64,000 nt of DNA from an uncultured Dysosmobacter sp. (GCA_947625655.1 CANQPD010000004.1:167993-231992); one strand, 5' to 3'. Numbered from the stretch's first letter, positions 27,348-36,152 are shown. Notes: generated by a model not told the origin, from the letters alone. Program-made: numbers and translations.

Positions 27348-29287
27348 AACCTGTCTACCGTCAGCTGCTGGCCCTGCTGCTGGCCGTGGTGCTGGGCTCC
27401 GCCCTGTGCCTGAGCCTGTATGTCTGGGACAACAAATATACCCGCCCCGGCGCCCAGCCTATGGACGGCCTGCTGACCCTGACGGATGAGGAACTGGAGC
27501 AGACCGACCTCCACTTCCTCATCCACGGCTGGGCCTTCTACCCCGCCGTGCTTCTCACCCCGGAGGAGTGGGCTGCACACGGCACGGAGCACTACATGAT
27601 CTATACCTCCATCGGGGAACGCACCCGCTTTGACCAGCCGGACGGGGTGACGCCCCACGGCTGCGGGACCTATGTGCTGACCCTGGAGCTTCCGGAGAAG
27701 CCCGCCCAATACGGTCTGGAGCTGCCGGAGATCTACTCCGCCTATCGGCTCTATCTCAACGGAAATCTGGAATTGCAGGTGGGGGAACCGGACTTGGAGC
27801 ACTACCAGCCCCGCACCCAGAACCGCATGCTCACCTTTACAGGAAGCGGTCTCACCACCATCCTGCTGGCGGTGCGGGATGACTCCCATTTTTACAGCGG
27901 GCTGGTCTATCCCCCGGCCCTGGGCACACCCCTAGCAGTCAACCTCAGCCGGGGGCTGCGGTTGGGACTGGCGGTATGCGTAACGCTGTGCGGGGTATTG
28001 GGGGCGGCGCTGGCCGCCTATTTCGGTGTGCGGATGCGCCACAAAAACGCCCTGCTTTTCGCCCTTTTGTGCCTGGCAGGATCGCTGTTCACTGCCTACC
28101 CCATTCTGCACAGCGCCGCCGCCCTGCCACCCCGGCCCTGGTATGCCTTGGAGATCTCCGTGGGTTATGCCATGGTGGTGCTGGTGGTAACGCTGCAAAA
28201 CCGGCTCTGTCAGACCCGACGCCCAGTTGCCCTGACGGTGGAAATCGCGGGCTGGCTGTTTTGCCTGACAGCCCTCTGCTACGGACTGCTGTCTCCATAC
28301 CTGACGATCCCGGTGATGAAAGTATTCTCCCTGCTGATTTTCTGCTTCAAGATTGGTTCCGCGGTCTATCTGTTGGGAGCGGCCCTCCGGGCGGTCCGGC
28401 AGCAGGTCCCCCAGGCTGCGCCGCTGTTTTTCGCCGCCGCCTTCTATGCAACGCTTCTTCTCTGGGACAGACTGCTGCCGGCCTTTGAGCCGGTGGTCAC
28501 CGGCTGGTTCGGTGAGTGGGGCAGCTTTGCCATGACGCTGACCATTGGGTATGTCCTCTGGCGGGACATCGTCAGCGCCTACCGCTTCAATCTGGCCTTC
28601 GCGGCGGAGTACCGGCAGATGGAGCGGCAACTGGCCATGCAGGTGGAGTACGCCGACCAGCTCGCCCAGCGCTCCGACGAAAACCGACGGCTCATCCACG
28701 ACTTCCGTCAGCACCTGCGTACCATCACGGAGCTGGCGGGACAGATTGAGAGCCGTCCGGAGACCGAGGAACACCGCCGGGAGCTGCTGCGCTATCTGGA
28801 GGATTTCCCTTCCGTTCTGGCACGGCGGCCCGGGGTGTCCCCCGGCAGTTTCTGCAACCGGGCGCCGGTGGACGCCCTGCTGCAATATTACAGCGCCGCC
28901 GCCCAGCGGCAGGAGATCCGGGCGGACCTGGCTCTGACCATTCCGGCGGGGGTCCCTCTGGGGGACGTGGAGTGGTGTACTGTTCTGGGCAACCTGCTGG
29001 AAAACGCCCTGGAGGCCTGCCAGCGCCAGAGCCGGGGGGAGCGGCGGCTGTCCCTCACCAGCCGGGCCACGGAGGGGACTCTGTTCCTTCTGGTGGAGAA
29101 CACCTACGACGGGCGGTTTGACCGGTCGGAAGGACATATCCTCTCCCGCAAGGCAGGAGGTGTCCGCTGTGGCATCGGCCTGAGCTCGGTGCGGGAGACG
29201 GTGGAGCGCCACGGCGGGACAATGGATCTCTACCCCGGAGAGGATGTCTTTCAGGTGGGGATCACCCTGCCGATTCACAACAGATAA
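27344..29287 (+). CDS. sensor histidine kinase, 7TMR-DISM extracellular domain with GHKL ATPase
   Basis: 647 residues. An N-terminal membrane segment (LLALLLAVVLGSALCLSLYVW) precedes a roughly 170-residue extracellular jelly-roll of the 7TMR-DISM type (GTYVLTLELPEK, YRLYLNGNLE). Seven hydrophobic segments lie between about 200 and 410, then a coiled-coil and the kinase core. The core shows LIHDFRQHLRTI with the phospho-His, N-box LLENALEACQ, and a GIGLSSV G-box. The ATPase is the AgrC-like HATPase_c_5 type that pairs with LytTR regulators. I prefer ATG at 27344 to GTG at 27335 because GGAGGAGG then sits 8 bp away. It phosphorylates the regulator at 24583 by inference. Confidence 0.9.
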   Translation: MKPVYRQLLALLLAVVLGSALCLSLYVWDNKYTRPGAQPMDGLLTLTDEELEQTDLHFLIHGWAFYPAVLLTPEEWAAHGTEHYMIYTSIGERTRFDQPDGVTPHGCGTYVLTLELPEKPAQYGLELPEIYSAYRLYLNGNLELQVGEPDLEHYQPRTQNRMLTFTGSGLTTILLAVRDDSHFYSGLVYPPALGTPLAVNLSRGLRLGLAVCVTLCGVLGAALAAYFGVRMRHKNALLFALLCLAGSLFTAYPILHSAAALPPRPWYALEISVGYAMVVLVVTLQNRLCQTRRPVALTVEIAGWLFCLTALCYGLLSPYLTIPVMKVFSLLIFCFKIGSAVYLLGAALRAVRQQVPQAAPLFFAAAFYATLLLWDRLLPAFEPVVTGWFGEWGSFAMTLTIGYVLWRDIVSAYRFNLAFAAEYRQMERQLAMQVEYADQLAQRSDENRRLIHDFRQHLRTITELAGQIESRPETEEHRRELLRYLEDFPSVLARRPGVSPGSFCNRAPVDALLQYYSAAAQRQEIRADLALTIPAGVPLGDVEWCTVLGNLLENALEACQRQSRGERRLSLTSRATEGTLFLLVENTYDGRFDRSEGHILSRKAGGVRCGIGLSSVRETVERHGGTMDLYPGEDVFQVGITLPIHNR

Positions 29288-29314
29288 TGAACACTCCAAT
29301 TGGTAAAGAGAAGA

Positions 29315-29443
29315 TTACTGTAACGCGCCCACAAACTTGTAGTAGATTGTGATGATTTTCTCCTTGCCGATGCGGTTGCGGCCTATCATGGGGGTATAGA
29401 TGTTGATGCGGTTAATGAGTTCGTTGAGCATACTTTGCCATAC
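29315..29443 (-). pseudogene. C-terminal remnant of a site-specific serine recombinase
   Basis: Minus-strand codons read ...LNELINRINIYTP, then GRNRIGKEKIITIYYKFVGAL and stop. This pattern (basic, ending I-Y-Y-x-F-V-G) is typical of the extreme C-terminus of large serine recombinases of Tn4451/TnpX type and related elements. Nothing of the catalytic domain is left. It marks the left end of the mosaic zone. Confidence 0.5.
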
Positions 29444-29561
29444 ATCGCAAAAGTTGCGAGGACATTGGATGTAATTTCTATTCCGCTCTCAATTTTCTTC
29501 TGCCTTAATCTCTCCTTAGAGTGGAATCTTCTGGCTGGTTCATCATGAACCTATCCTCGGT

Positions 29562-29608
29562 CCACCGCCAGGGCAAAATCTCCCCCTGGCGGTGGATCTT
29601 TTTATTTT
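29562..29608 (+). terminator. Rho-independent terminator inside repeat copy 1
   Basis: CCACCGCCAGGG pairs with CCCTGGCGGTGG, then ATCTTTTTATTTT. The same structure is at 35482-35528 in copy 2. Confidence 0.85.
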
Positions 29609-29612
29609 GAAT

Positions 29613-29867
29613 TCACACCAGCCGGTATAGATCGGAACTGAGACTCCCATTCTCCCGCCAGCGTGGCTCTCTGGTGAGCAGACCGGCTCCGTAGAGATCG
29701 TCCAGCGCCCGCTTGACCGTGGAGCGGGAGAGACCCAGTTCGGCGGCTATGGTCCGGATCCCCGACCGGCACCGCCCCTCACTGTCGACGTGATCTTTGA
29801 GATACATATAGACCGCTCTGGCCCTGTGGCTCAGATCGGAATGGTAGATATCCTGAAAATAAGCCAT
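29613..29867 (-). pseudogene. small HTH protein, copy 1 (lost its translation start region)
   Basis: 84 residues from MAYFQDIYHSDLSHRARAVY, with a winged helix-turn-helix (IRTIAAELGLSRSTVKRALDDL). It resembles HTH proteins of conjugative and mobilisable elements. It is nearly identical to the gene at 35533-35802. Upstream of its start the sequence changes to that of the sulfatase end, and the GAGGATAT site of copy 2 is lost, so expression is doubtful. Coding capacity is intact. Confidence 0.65.
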
Positions 29868-29893
29868 ACACGATATAGTCAGATGAGCGGCAA

Positions 29894-31909
29894 TCATGGC
29901 TCGATAATATTAAAATACAACTTCGGTGTGGTCATACTGGTGCACAGATCCTCAAACAGTGTCATATCTCCACTTTCTGTTGTAACAAGCTTAGCGATAT
30001 TTTCCTGATCACTGTTTGCAATGGCGAGAATACCGGTGCGGACGGTTGAGAGCGTCAAGTCGGCCTCCGCCGTGCCATCGTCCTTATAATACAGCAGGAC
30101 GCCATGGTGGAGCTTCAGGAAATAATCCTCGCTGTCCGTGAGCTTAAGCCGGATGGTAAAGGACGTATCTGCAAGCTTTTCCGTATCGAGCATGATACCC
30201 ATGTAGTCTAACATTGTCTGCGCATCCATGCCCTGCGCCGTCGTGCCGGCGCCGATGCTACTGACCTGTGGATAGCTGCCTGTACCGTTTCGCAGCTCAT
30301 ATGCTGCGGCGAGATACGCGTTGCGCCACGCGCCGGACTCCGCCTGATAGCCAAGCTGCTCGAGCGCGTCCGCGCAGAGATACCGCGCGTCCATATTTTC
30401 AGAGTCTGCGAAGACGAGCGTGTTTGTGATCTGCGCGACCCACTGGTATTCGCCCTTCTCATAGTCCGCGCGCGCCTGTTCGAGCACTTTTTCGGGATCG
30501 CCGAGATATTCGACGAGCTTTTTCGCGTATTCGCTCGGCTCCAGCTCGTTCAGGTGCACGGGATTCGCATCATACCAGCCCATGTATTTCTGATATACCG
30601 CGCGGACGTTGTGGCGAAGCGTGCCGTAATACTGCCGCGTGTACCAGACCTTATCCAAAGCCTCCGGCAACTCGATCGTGGCGGCGATCTCCGTCGCGGT
30701 GTAGCCCTGATTGATGTACAAGAGTGTCTGGTCATGGATGAATTTATAGACAGCGGCGGTATTGGTTAGATATTCTTGCACCACATCGGCTCCCCAGTGC
30801 GGCCAGTTGTGTGACTGGAACACAACCTCCGCGTCCGAAAAGAGCGTCTGCGCCTGCGTGATGTACCGCGCCCAGTCGTTGGCGTCGCGTACCTCTGCGC
30901 CGCGCAACGTGTAGAGGTTGTGCATCGTGCCGGTGCAGTTTTCCGCCATCCAGAGCGCCTGTTTGTCCGGGAAATATGTGTTCATCTCCGCGGGAGACTC
31001 CGCGCCCGGCGTCAGCTGGAAGACAGCCTTCACGCCGTCAATTTCCGTTTCAAAGAGTGTGTCGGTGACCTCATATGTCGGTGCGAGATAGCCCGTGCCG
31101 CCCTGCACGGCGGTCAGACCGATACCTACCGAAAGCCGTCCCTGCTCGCAGTACGGCAGGAAACTGCCGTACTGGTAGCTCGCGCGGCGCTTCATCGCCG
31201 TCCCGACCAAGACGTTTTCCTTCATGACCGCGTCAGCAAAGCCCTGCGGCACGATGATGGCTGTCTTGCCTGAGGCAATTTGCTCGTCCAGTGGAAGCGA
31301 TGCGTCCGCCACATCTTCTGCGCCGATCAGCCCCTCGATGCCGCCGTAGTGGTCGACATGCGCATGACTAATAACGACAGCGACAATGCGGTCATCGCCC
31401 ATCTGCTCACGGAAGAGCTTCAGTGCCTCGGACGCAGTATAGCGGCTGCTGCCGCAATCCATGATGATCCAGCCGTTTTCACTGCGGACGAAGGTGATGT
31501 TCGAAATATCATAGCCGCGCACCTGATAGATGCCGTCCGTGACCTCAAACAGGCCGTAACGGGCGTTGTACTGCGTGTTGCGCCAGAGGCTTGGGTTTGC
31601 AGACGTGGGCGCATCGCCGCTTTCCCGCACGAAGTCATACGCATCCTGCGACCAGATCGTCATGCCGTTTTCGGCCTGGATGACGAGCGAGTCCGGCGCG
31701 AAGATGAGGCCGCGGCCTGCAAATTCGGCCTCCTGCTCGTCGTCAAAATCGAGCAGCTGATAGACCTCAGCGTTGGTCTGCGCTGTAATTTCTGTTGCAG
31801 CTTTGCTTTCGGCATTCAGCGGTGTGGATTCTTTAGATGGCGCTTTGTCGCAAGCGGTGACAGAAAGCAGAAATAAGAACATGAATGCTGCCGCAATCAT
31901 TCGTTTCAT
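29894..31909 (-). CDS. alkylsulfatase-like metallo-beta-lactamase lipoprotein (Sds type)
   Basis: 671 residues. The N-terminus is a lipoprotein signal (AAAFMFLFLLSVTAC), so it is anchored outside the membrane. The metallo-beta-lactamase core has SHAHVDHYGG, a variant of THxHxDH. Further metal-ligand regions are MNTYFPDKQALWMAENCTG and FQSHNWPHWG. The C-terminal third has the dimerisation/SCP2-like layout of SdsA1/BDS1-type alkylsulfatases, including WYDANPVHLNEL and a final IRLKLTDSEDYF domain. The family hydrolyses alkyl sulfate esters. The ATG was chosen over an upstream GTG because GGAGGA then sits 8 bp away. A role in host or dietary sulfate-ester use is an inference. Confidence 0.88.
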   Translation of the reverse strand: MKRMIAAAFMFLFLLSVTACDKAPSKESTPLNAESKAATEITAQTNAEVYQLLDFDDEQEAEFAGRGLIFAPDSLVIQAENGMTIWSQDAYDFVRESGDAPTSANPSLWRNTQYNARYGLFEVTDGIYQVRGYDISNITFVRSENGWIIMDCGSSRYTASEALKLFREQMGDDRIVAVVISHAHVDHYGGIEGLIGAEDVADASLPLDEQIASGKTAIIVPQGFADAVMKENVLVGTAMKRRASYQYGSFLPYCEQGRLSVGIGLTAVQGGTGYLAPTYEVTDTLFETEIDGVKAVFQLTPGAESPAEMNTYFPDKQALWMAENCTGTMHNLYTLRGAEVRDANDWARYITQAQTLFSDAEVVFQSHNWPHWGADVVQEYLTNTAAVYKFIHDQTLLYINQGYTATEIAATIELPEALDKVWYTRQYYGTLRHNVRAVYQKYMGWYDANPVHLNELEPSEYAKKLVEYLGDPEKVLEQARADYEKGEYQWVAQITNTLVFADSENMDARYLCADALEQLGYQAESGAWRNAYLAAAYELRNGTGSYPQVSSIGAGTTAQGMDAQTMLDYMGIMLDTEKLADTSFTIRLKLTDSEDYFLKLHHGVLLYYKDDGTAEADLTLSTVRTGILAIANSDQENIAKLVTTESGDMTLFEDLCTSMTTPKLYFNIIEP

Positions 31910-31946
31910 GGGCACTTCCTCCGTAATGAATATGATTGTTTAAAAG

Positions 31947-31973
31947 GAATCCGGCGTTCAAAACGCCGGATTC
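31947..31973 (-). terminator. Rho-independent terminator
   Basis: GAATCCGGCGTT pairs with AACGCCGGATTC and is followed on the minus strand by CCTTTTAAAC. It ends the clipped gene on its right, upstream of the sulfatase. Confidence 0.8.
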
Positions 31974-31982
31974 TGAAATGAA

Positions 31983-32138
31983 TTATTTCCCAAGTACGCA
32001 GGAGAACTTGATCTCCTTTTCTACTTCACTCAGGTCGAGTTCACCACCGTCGGCGACAGTGATGCGCACTTCATAGAGCGTTCCTTCAGTGAGTTCCGTC
32101 ACAGCCTCACCGGCCTCATCCGTGATCGACCATATCTC
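31983..32138 (-). pseudogene. 3' remnant of an unidentified gene
   Basis: The last 51 codons before a stop read EIWSITDEAGEAVTELTEG and YEVRITVADGGELDLSEVEK, ending FSCVLGK. This looks like a beta-sandwich segment, with coding-like composition and its own terminator. Upstream the sequence switches at about 32135 to the opposite-strand LytTR gene, so the 5' part is missing. Family not recognised. Confidence 0.5.
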
Positions 32139-32552
32139 GTGAAGCCCTTTTCCGAGGAAGAACTCTCCGGTTTGCTTACCGAAATGCTTGCAAAACTGCC
32201 GCGTCCTGAGCCGGTTCTGACTGTGAAAGTCAGCGGCAGTGACGTTCGTCTTCGCTACCGGGACATTATTTCCGCCGAGCATTTTGCTCATAGAATCAAC
32301 ATCCGCACCACCGCCGGAAAAACGCTGGCCACGCGCCAAAGCTTCAAGGCGTTCACCGAGCCGCTTAAAAAAGATCCGCGCTTTTTCGTCTGCGGCCGCG
32401 GTGTGATCGTCAATTTAGAGCACGCCGCTGATTTCCGGGATGCCGCCTTCTGCATGACCGACGGCAGCCGTGTCTATGTCAACCAGGAGCTTCTGAAGCC
32501 TGCCCGGCAGGCGTTTATGGAATTTCTGCTGCAAGGAGAGCGTATGAGATGA
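32139..32552 (+). pseudogene. LytTR response regulator lacking its receiver domain
   Basis: 137 codons starting at YLVKPFSEEELSGLL, the conserved Lys-Pro end of a receiver, followed by a full LytTR domain (ILTVKVSG-like strand, RYRDIISAEHFAHRINI, FFVCGRGVIVNLEHA). The first ~100 residues with the phospho-acceptor are gone and replaced by the tail of an opposite-strand gene. GTG at 32139 has no ribosome site. It overlaps the kinase by ATGA as in an intact pair. If translated, it would be a constitutive or dead DNA binder. Confidence 0.75.
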
Positions 32553-33868
32553 AAGATATTCTGCGTCCGATGCTGGAACTGTTCGTCGCACTCCCTGGCC
32601 TTTTGCTTGCATATTTCCCTGTAAAATCCTATCTGAAGCAGTCGCCAAGAAACCTTGCCGCCTGGCTTCTGCCGCTGATGGCGGGCCTGGGCGTCGGCGG
32701 CGGGCTCGTCTGCTATCGGCTTCGCATTTCTACTGTTTTTGTCCTTGTGGGTATCACGCTGCTTGCGATTGTCCTGTATACCAGAACGCTCCGGATATCC
32801 CTCTGGAAATCCAGAACGATCGCGCTGTCGATCTGCGCGGTATTTGCCTGCCTGAATAGCCTTTCCAGAGCCGTCAGCGCGGCGATTGTCCTGCATATGC
32901 AGCTGCCGCCGGATGGGCCATGGTTCTGCTTTGCTGCCTGCGTTTTTTATAACGCAGTTTGCTGGGTTTTTGTACTGGCGGCATCCTATCCGTCGACCCA
33001 TGCGGTGCGTGCGATGGTCGAGGACGACAATTTTGCACAGACATGGTATGTGTTCTGGGTTTTACCGCTGGGGTTCATCCTTCTAAACCTGTTCATGATC
33101 CCGCGTTACCAGACAACACTTCAGACAGGAAGGGTCCTGCAGGGTTACATTGTGCTCAGCATCGCGCTTCTGGTGCTGCTTCTCTGGTTCAACACGATTT
33201 TCCTTCTGATGGCGAACAGCCTCAACCGCAACGCAAGATTACAGCAGGAAAACCAGCTGCTTTCCATGCAGCAGCAGCGCTATGAGAGCCTCAAGACCGC
33301 CATTGAAGAGGCCCGGCAGGCGCGGCACGATATGCGCCATCAATTAAATCATATTTCTGCGCTGGCCGAGGCTGGTGAACTGGAGGACTTGAAAAGCTAC
33401 CTTGCAAAAACTGTCTCCCGCATCCCGAATCTCGATATGTGCTTCTGTGAAAACCGTACGGCGGACAGTGTTGTCGGCTATTACTGCGCTCTTGCAAAGC
33501 GCGAGGACATTCCCTTCCGCACCCAGCTCGATCTGCCGGAATCGCTTCCGATCGATGAGGTCGATATGTGCCTGATCTTATCCAATCTACTGGAAAATGC
33601 GCTGGAAGCCAGCCTTCGCACCGCACCCGCCCGCCGGCAAATCGAAATAACAGCATATGTGCATGCCAAGAGGCTTCTTCTGATCGAGGTTGTAAATGCA
33701 TTTGACGGTAAAGTCAACGAAAAAAATGGCGTTTTCCTCTCATCAAAGCGAAAAGAAAGCGGAATTGGTATCCAGGCTGTCAACCACATTGCGGAAAAAA
33801 ACGGCGGTACAAGTACGTTTACCCATCAGAATGGCGCTTTCTCCGCCAAAGTCATGCTCTGTGGATAA
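32549..33868 (+). CDS. AgrC-like GHKL sensor histidine kinase
   Basis: 439 residues. Six or seven membrane helices fill residues 1-215, with no sizeable extracellular domain. They are followed by a coiled-coil (NARLQQENQLLSMQQQRYES) and the kinase core: RQARHDMRHQLNHISAL with the phospho-His, LSNLLENALEAS N-box, and KESGIGIQAVNHIAEKNGG G-box. This is the AgrC/HATPase_c_5 layout. It is coupled to the beheaded LytTR regulator, so its cognate partner appears broken and it may be an orphan kinase now. The divergent sulfatase could have been a target. Confidence 0.88.
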   Translation: MKDILRPMLELFVALPGLLLAYFPVKSYLKQSPRNLAAWLLPLMAGLGVGGGLVCYRLRISTVFVLVGITLLAIVLYTRTLRISLWKSRTIALSICAVFACLNSLSRAVSAAIVLHMQLPPDGPWFCFAACVFYNAVCWVFVLAASYPSTHAVRAMVEDDNFAQTWYVFWVLPLGFILLNLFMIPRYQTTLQTGRVLQGYIVLSIALLVLLLWFNTIFLLMANSLNRNARLQQENQLLSMQQQRYESLKTAIEEARQARHDMRHQLNHISALAEAGELEDLKSYLAKTVSRIPNLDMCFCENRTADSVVGYYCALAKREDIPFRTQLDLPESLPIDEVDMCLILSNLLENALEASLRTAPARRQIEITAYVHAKRLLLIEVVNAFDGKVNEKNGVFLSSKRKESGIGIQAVNHIAEKNGGTSTFTHQNGAFSAKVMLCG

Positions 33869-33916
33869 GTGGAAATCCATAGTGTATGAAATACATACTA
33901 CTCCCAAGTAACCACA

Positions 33917-33954
33917 AAGCTCCCCTGGAAAGCGTTTGCCTTCCGGGGGAGCTT
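33917..33954. terminator. hairpin terminator after the AgrC-like kinase
   Basis: AAGCTCCCC...GGAA pairs with TTCC...GGGGAGCTT, followed by ATGTTTTA on the plus strand. It lies between convergent units. Confidence 0.75.
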
Positions 33955-33982
33955 ATGTTTTACTTCCATGCAGCTCGTGCTT

Positions 33983-34117
33983 TTACAGTCTGTATTCCAG
34001 CTGGCAGTCGAACGGTTCGGCCTCTACATGCTTTTGCAGGGGCTGGGCCGCATCTACACAGCCCAGAGAGCGGTAGAACCGCTGAGTCTCTATGGCGGAG
34101 TGGGCGGAGAAAGCTCC
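33983..34117 (-). pseudogene. GNAT acetyltransferase, C-terminal fragment
   Basis: The last 44 codons read SAHSAIETQRFYRSLGC and end EPFDCQLEYRL. This is the final helix/strand pair of a GNAT fold (A..ETQ.FY...GC, C.LEY). The acetyl-CoA-binding motif A is absent; the sequence becomes the end of the SLH gene at about 34125. Confidence 0.6.
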
Positions 34118-34139
34118 ACTGGCCGCTGTCATTCTGTTG

Positions 34140-35219
34140 TCAGCCGTTTGCGGTCTGCGGGTCAATGATGATTTCCACAAACCGCCACAGGACGGTGGCG
34201 ACTTCGGCTCTGGTGGCGGTTCCTGCAGGGTCAAAGCGATTGTTCGTCTTGCCCGCCAGGATGCCCGCCTGCTGCATGGACTCAACTGCCTCCTTTGCCC
34301 AGGAAGAAATGCTTGCGTTGTCCGCAAAGGTCACGGCTTCCAGGGCTTTCGGAACTGTGTAGCCCAGCTTGACAGCGTAGTTCTTCATAATGACCGCCAT
34401 CTGCTCCCGGTTGATGTTGGTATCCGGGGCGAAGGTGGTGTCTGTTGTTCCGCTGACGATACCGGTCTTTGCCGCCCAGTTGACATACGGTGCATAGTAG
34501 GCATCGGCTTTCACATCGGTGAATTTGCCACTCTGGTAATCAGCAGGATCAACACCCGCCAGCCGTCCAAGAGCGGTGACAAACATCCCTCGGGTCATGC
34601 CGGTATTGGGGCTGAATGTGGTTTCGCTGGTGCCATTCAGCAACCCACGGCTGACCACAAAGAGAATGTTATCCTTAGCCCAGTGGTTTTCAATGTCGGT
34701 AAAGGCTGGCATTTTAGCATCATAGCCCACGCCGTAAACACCGGGCTGTGTCAGCTCAAAGATGACTGCCTTCTGGTCGGCATCATAGCTGGACTTGGTG
34801 ATCCACTGGGGCTTACCATTTCCATCCACAGAATCCGCATAGAGGTTGCCGGGCTGCTCGTTCTTTGCCGGTGTGTACGGAATGGCAATGCTGATAGTCT
34901 TTCCATTCAGGTTGCTCAGTTTGGTTTCCTTGCCGTTTTTGACTTCCCACAGGGAGATGTCATAAACGGGGCGATTTCCGATAGTCGCCTTTGCCTCAAT
35001 AGAGGAAACGGTAGTTTTCTTCACCTTCAAGATAATGTCGCCGCTGGTCTGGCGGTTCAGCTCCTTGAGGGTATCCAAGGTGAAGCCGAAATCGGTCATC
35101 CGGTCTGTGTCGATGGTGAAGCGCTTGACATTTTCCTTCACCAAAGTATCCAGTGCATCCGCTTTCAGCGTGATTTGTACACCGTCCAGCTTCTTATCAA
35201 TCTCCACAGGGACTTCCAC
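34140..35219 (-). pseudogene. SLH-domain surface protein, 5' end missing
   Basis: A 359-codon frame with no signal peptide. The frame stays open upstream to about 35270 (DAKKHGNQKNGVAVEVPVEI) without an ATG, then AT-rich non-coding DNA begins. The N-part is the beta domain common before SLH regions (DGVQITLKADALDTLVKENV), related to the one in the giant SLH protein. It is followed by three SLH domains (FTDIENHWAKDNILFVVSRG, FTDVKADAYYAPYVNWA, FADNASISSWAKEAV). Export is impossible without the lost N-terminus. Recent truncation is likely because no frame damage is seen. Confidence 0.75.
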
Positions 35220-35447
35220 CGCAACACCATTTTTCTGATTACCATGCTTTTTCGCATCCTGTCTGAAATCTGCTGTATATATTATATGCGAATATCAGCA
35301 TATTTTCAAGATGGGCTGCAGGAAGAAAAAAATATGGCTTTTCTTCCGGCTGCTTAAATCTTGAAAACCTACGGGGTCTCGTATATAATAAGAAGCGAAA
35401 GCGAAACAAAGGTTATCGTTTTCAAAGGCGGTGTGATAGAGTGTGTC

Positions 35448-35796
35448 CTTCTGGTGGATCCATCATGGACCTACCCTCGGTTCACCACCAGGGCAAAATC
35501 TCCCCCTGGCGGTGGACCTTTTTATTTTGAATTCACACCAGCCGGTATAGATTGGAACTGAGACTCCCATTCTCCCGCCAGCGCGGCTCTCTGGTAAGCA
35601 GGCCGGCTCCGTAGAGATCGTCCAGCGCCCGCTTGACAGTGGAGCGGGAGAACCCCAGTTCGGCGGCTATGGTCCGGATCCCCGGCCAGCACCGGCCCTC
35701 ACTGTCGGCGCGATCTTTGAGATACATATAGACCGATCTGGCCCTGTGGCTCAGGTCGGAGTGGTAGATATTCTGAAAATAAGCCATACACGATAT
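35448..35796. repeat. 349-bp direct repeat, copy 2
   Basis: Same orientation as copy 1, including the terminator (35482-35528). Copy 2 keeps the upstream coupling region of the HTH gene, so it looks like the ancestral copy. Confidence 0.92.
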
Positions 35797-35802
35797 CCTC
35801 AT
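35533..35802 (-). CDS. small HTH protein of a mobile element, copy 2
   Basis: 89 residues from MRISCMAYFQ, coupled to the preceding gene by an ATGA overlap. A second ATG (MAYF) has GAGGATAT 9 bp upstream. Winged HTH IRTIAAELGFSRSTVKRALD followed by a wing (LLTREPRWRENGS). Such proteins accompany replication or mobilisation genes of Oscillospirales elements. The exact role is unknown. Confidence 0.75.
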   Translation of the reverse strand: MRISCMAYFQNIYHSDLSHRARSVYMYLKDRADSEGRCWPGIRTIAAELGFSRSTVKRALDDLYGAGLLTREPRWRENGSLSSNLYRLV

Positions 35803-36089
35803 GGGCGCAGGCTTTTCTGCCCATCAGGTGGCTCCTGGCCGTGATGGCCTGCTGAGGGATCGGCCTGCTGCTCCCGTCTGGCATCCGCCTTGTTGGATAC
35901 CGGCGCCGCGCCGCTTGCCGCGGGCATCCGCACATGTCGGCACATGATGGCAAGCTCCAGTTCCTGCTTATTGGCATAGGCCACAGAGCGGGCCGCTTTT
36001 TCTGGGATGCTGTACGGCTCCCCGAAGGTGATCCCCCATTCCAGGAACAGCCGCAGCCGGGTCCGCATGGGGTGGGTGCCGGTTTTCAT
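35799..36089 (-). CDS. hypothetical mobile-element protein
   Basis: 96 residues. The N-terminal half is ordered (RLRLFLEWGITFGEPYSIPE, then ARSVAYANKQELELAIMCRH). The C-terminal half is polar and probably disordered (ARREQQADPSAGHHGQEP). No ribosome site is clear at the ATG and the frame stays open upstream, so the 5' end may be clipped. Not recognised. Coupling to the HTH gene suggests a two-gene accessory unit. Confidence 0.5.
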   Translation of the reverse strand: MKTGTHPMRTRLRLFLEWGITFGEPYSIPEKAARSVAYANKQELELAIMCRHVRMPAASGAAPVSNKADARREQQADPSAGHHGQEPPDGQKSLRP

Positions 36090-36152
36090 GACGATGAAGT
36101 GACCTTTGGGGATAATAATAGCAGGAATTGCCTGTTCAAATTACTTGCATAT

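Larger units (their letters stand above)
29528..29876. repeat. 349-bp direct repeat, copy 1
   Basis: Collinear without gaps with 35448-35796 (constant offset 5,920 bp), differing by scattered substitutions. It contains the hairpin terminator and all of the HTH reading frame from its MAYF start. Similarity ends sharply at CGATAT on the right and at CTTCTGG on the left. Confidence 0.92.
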
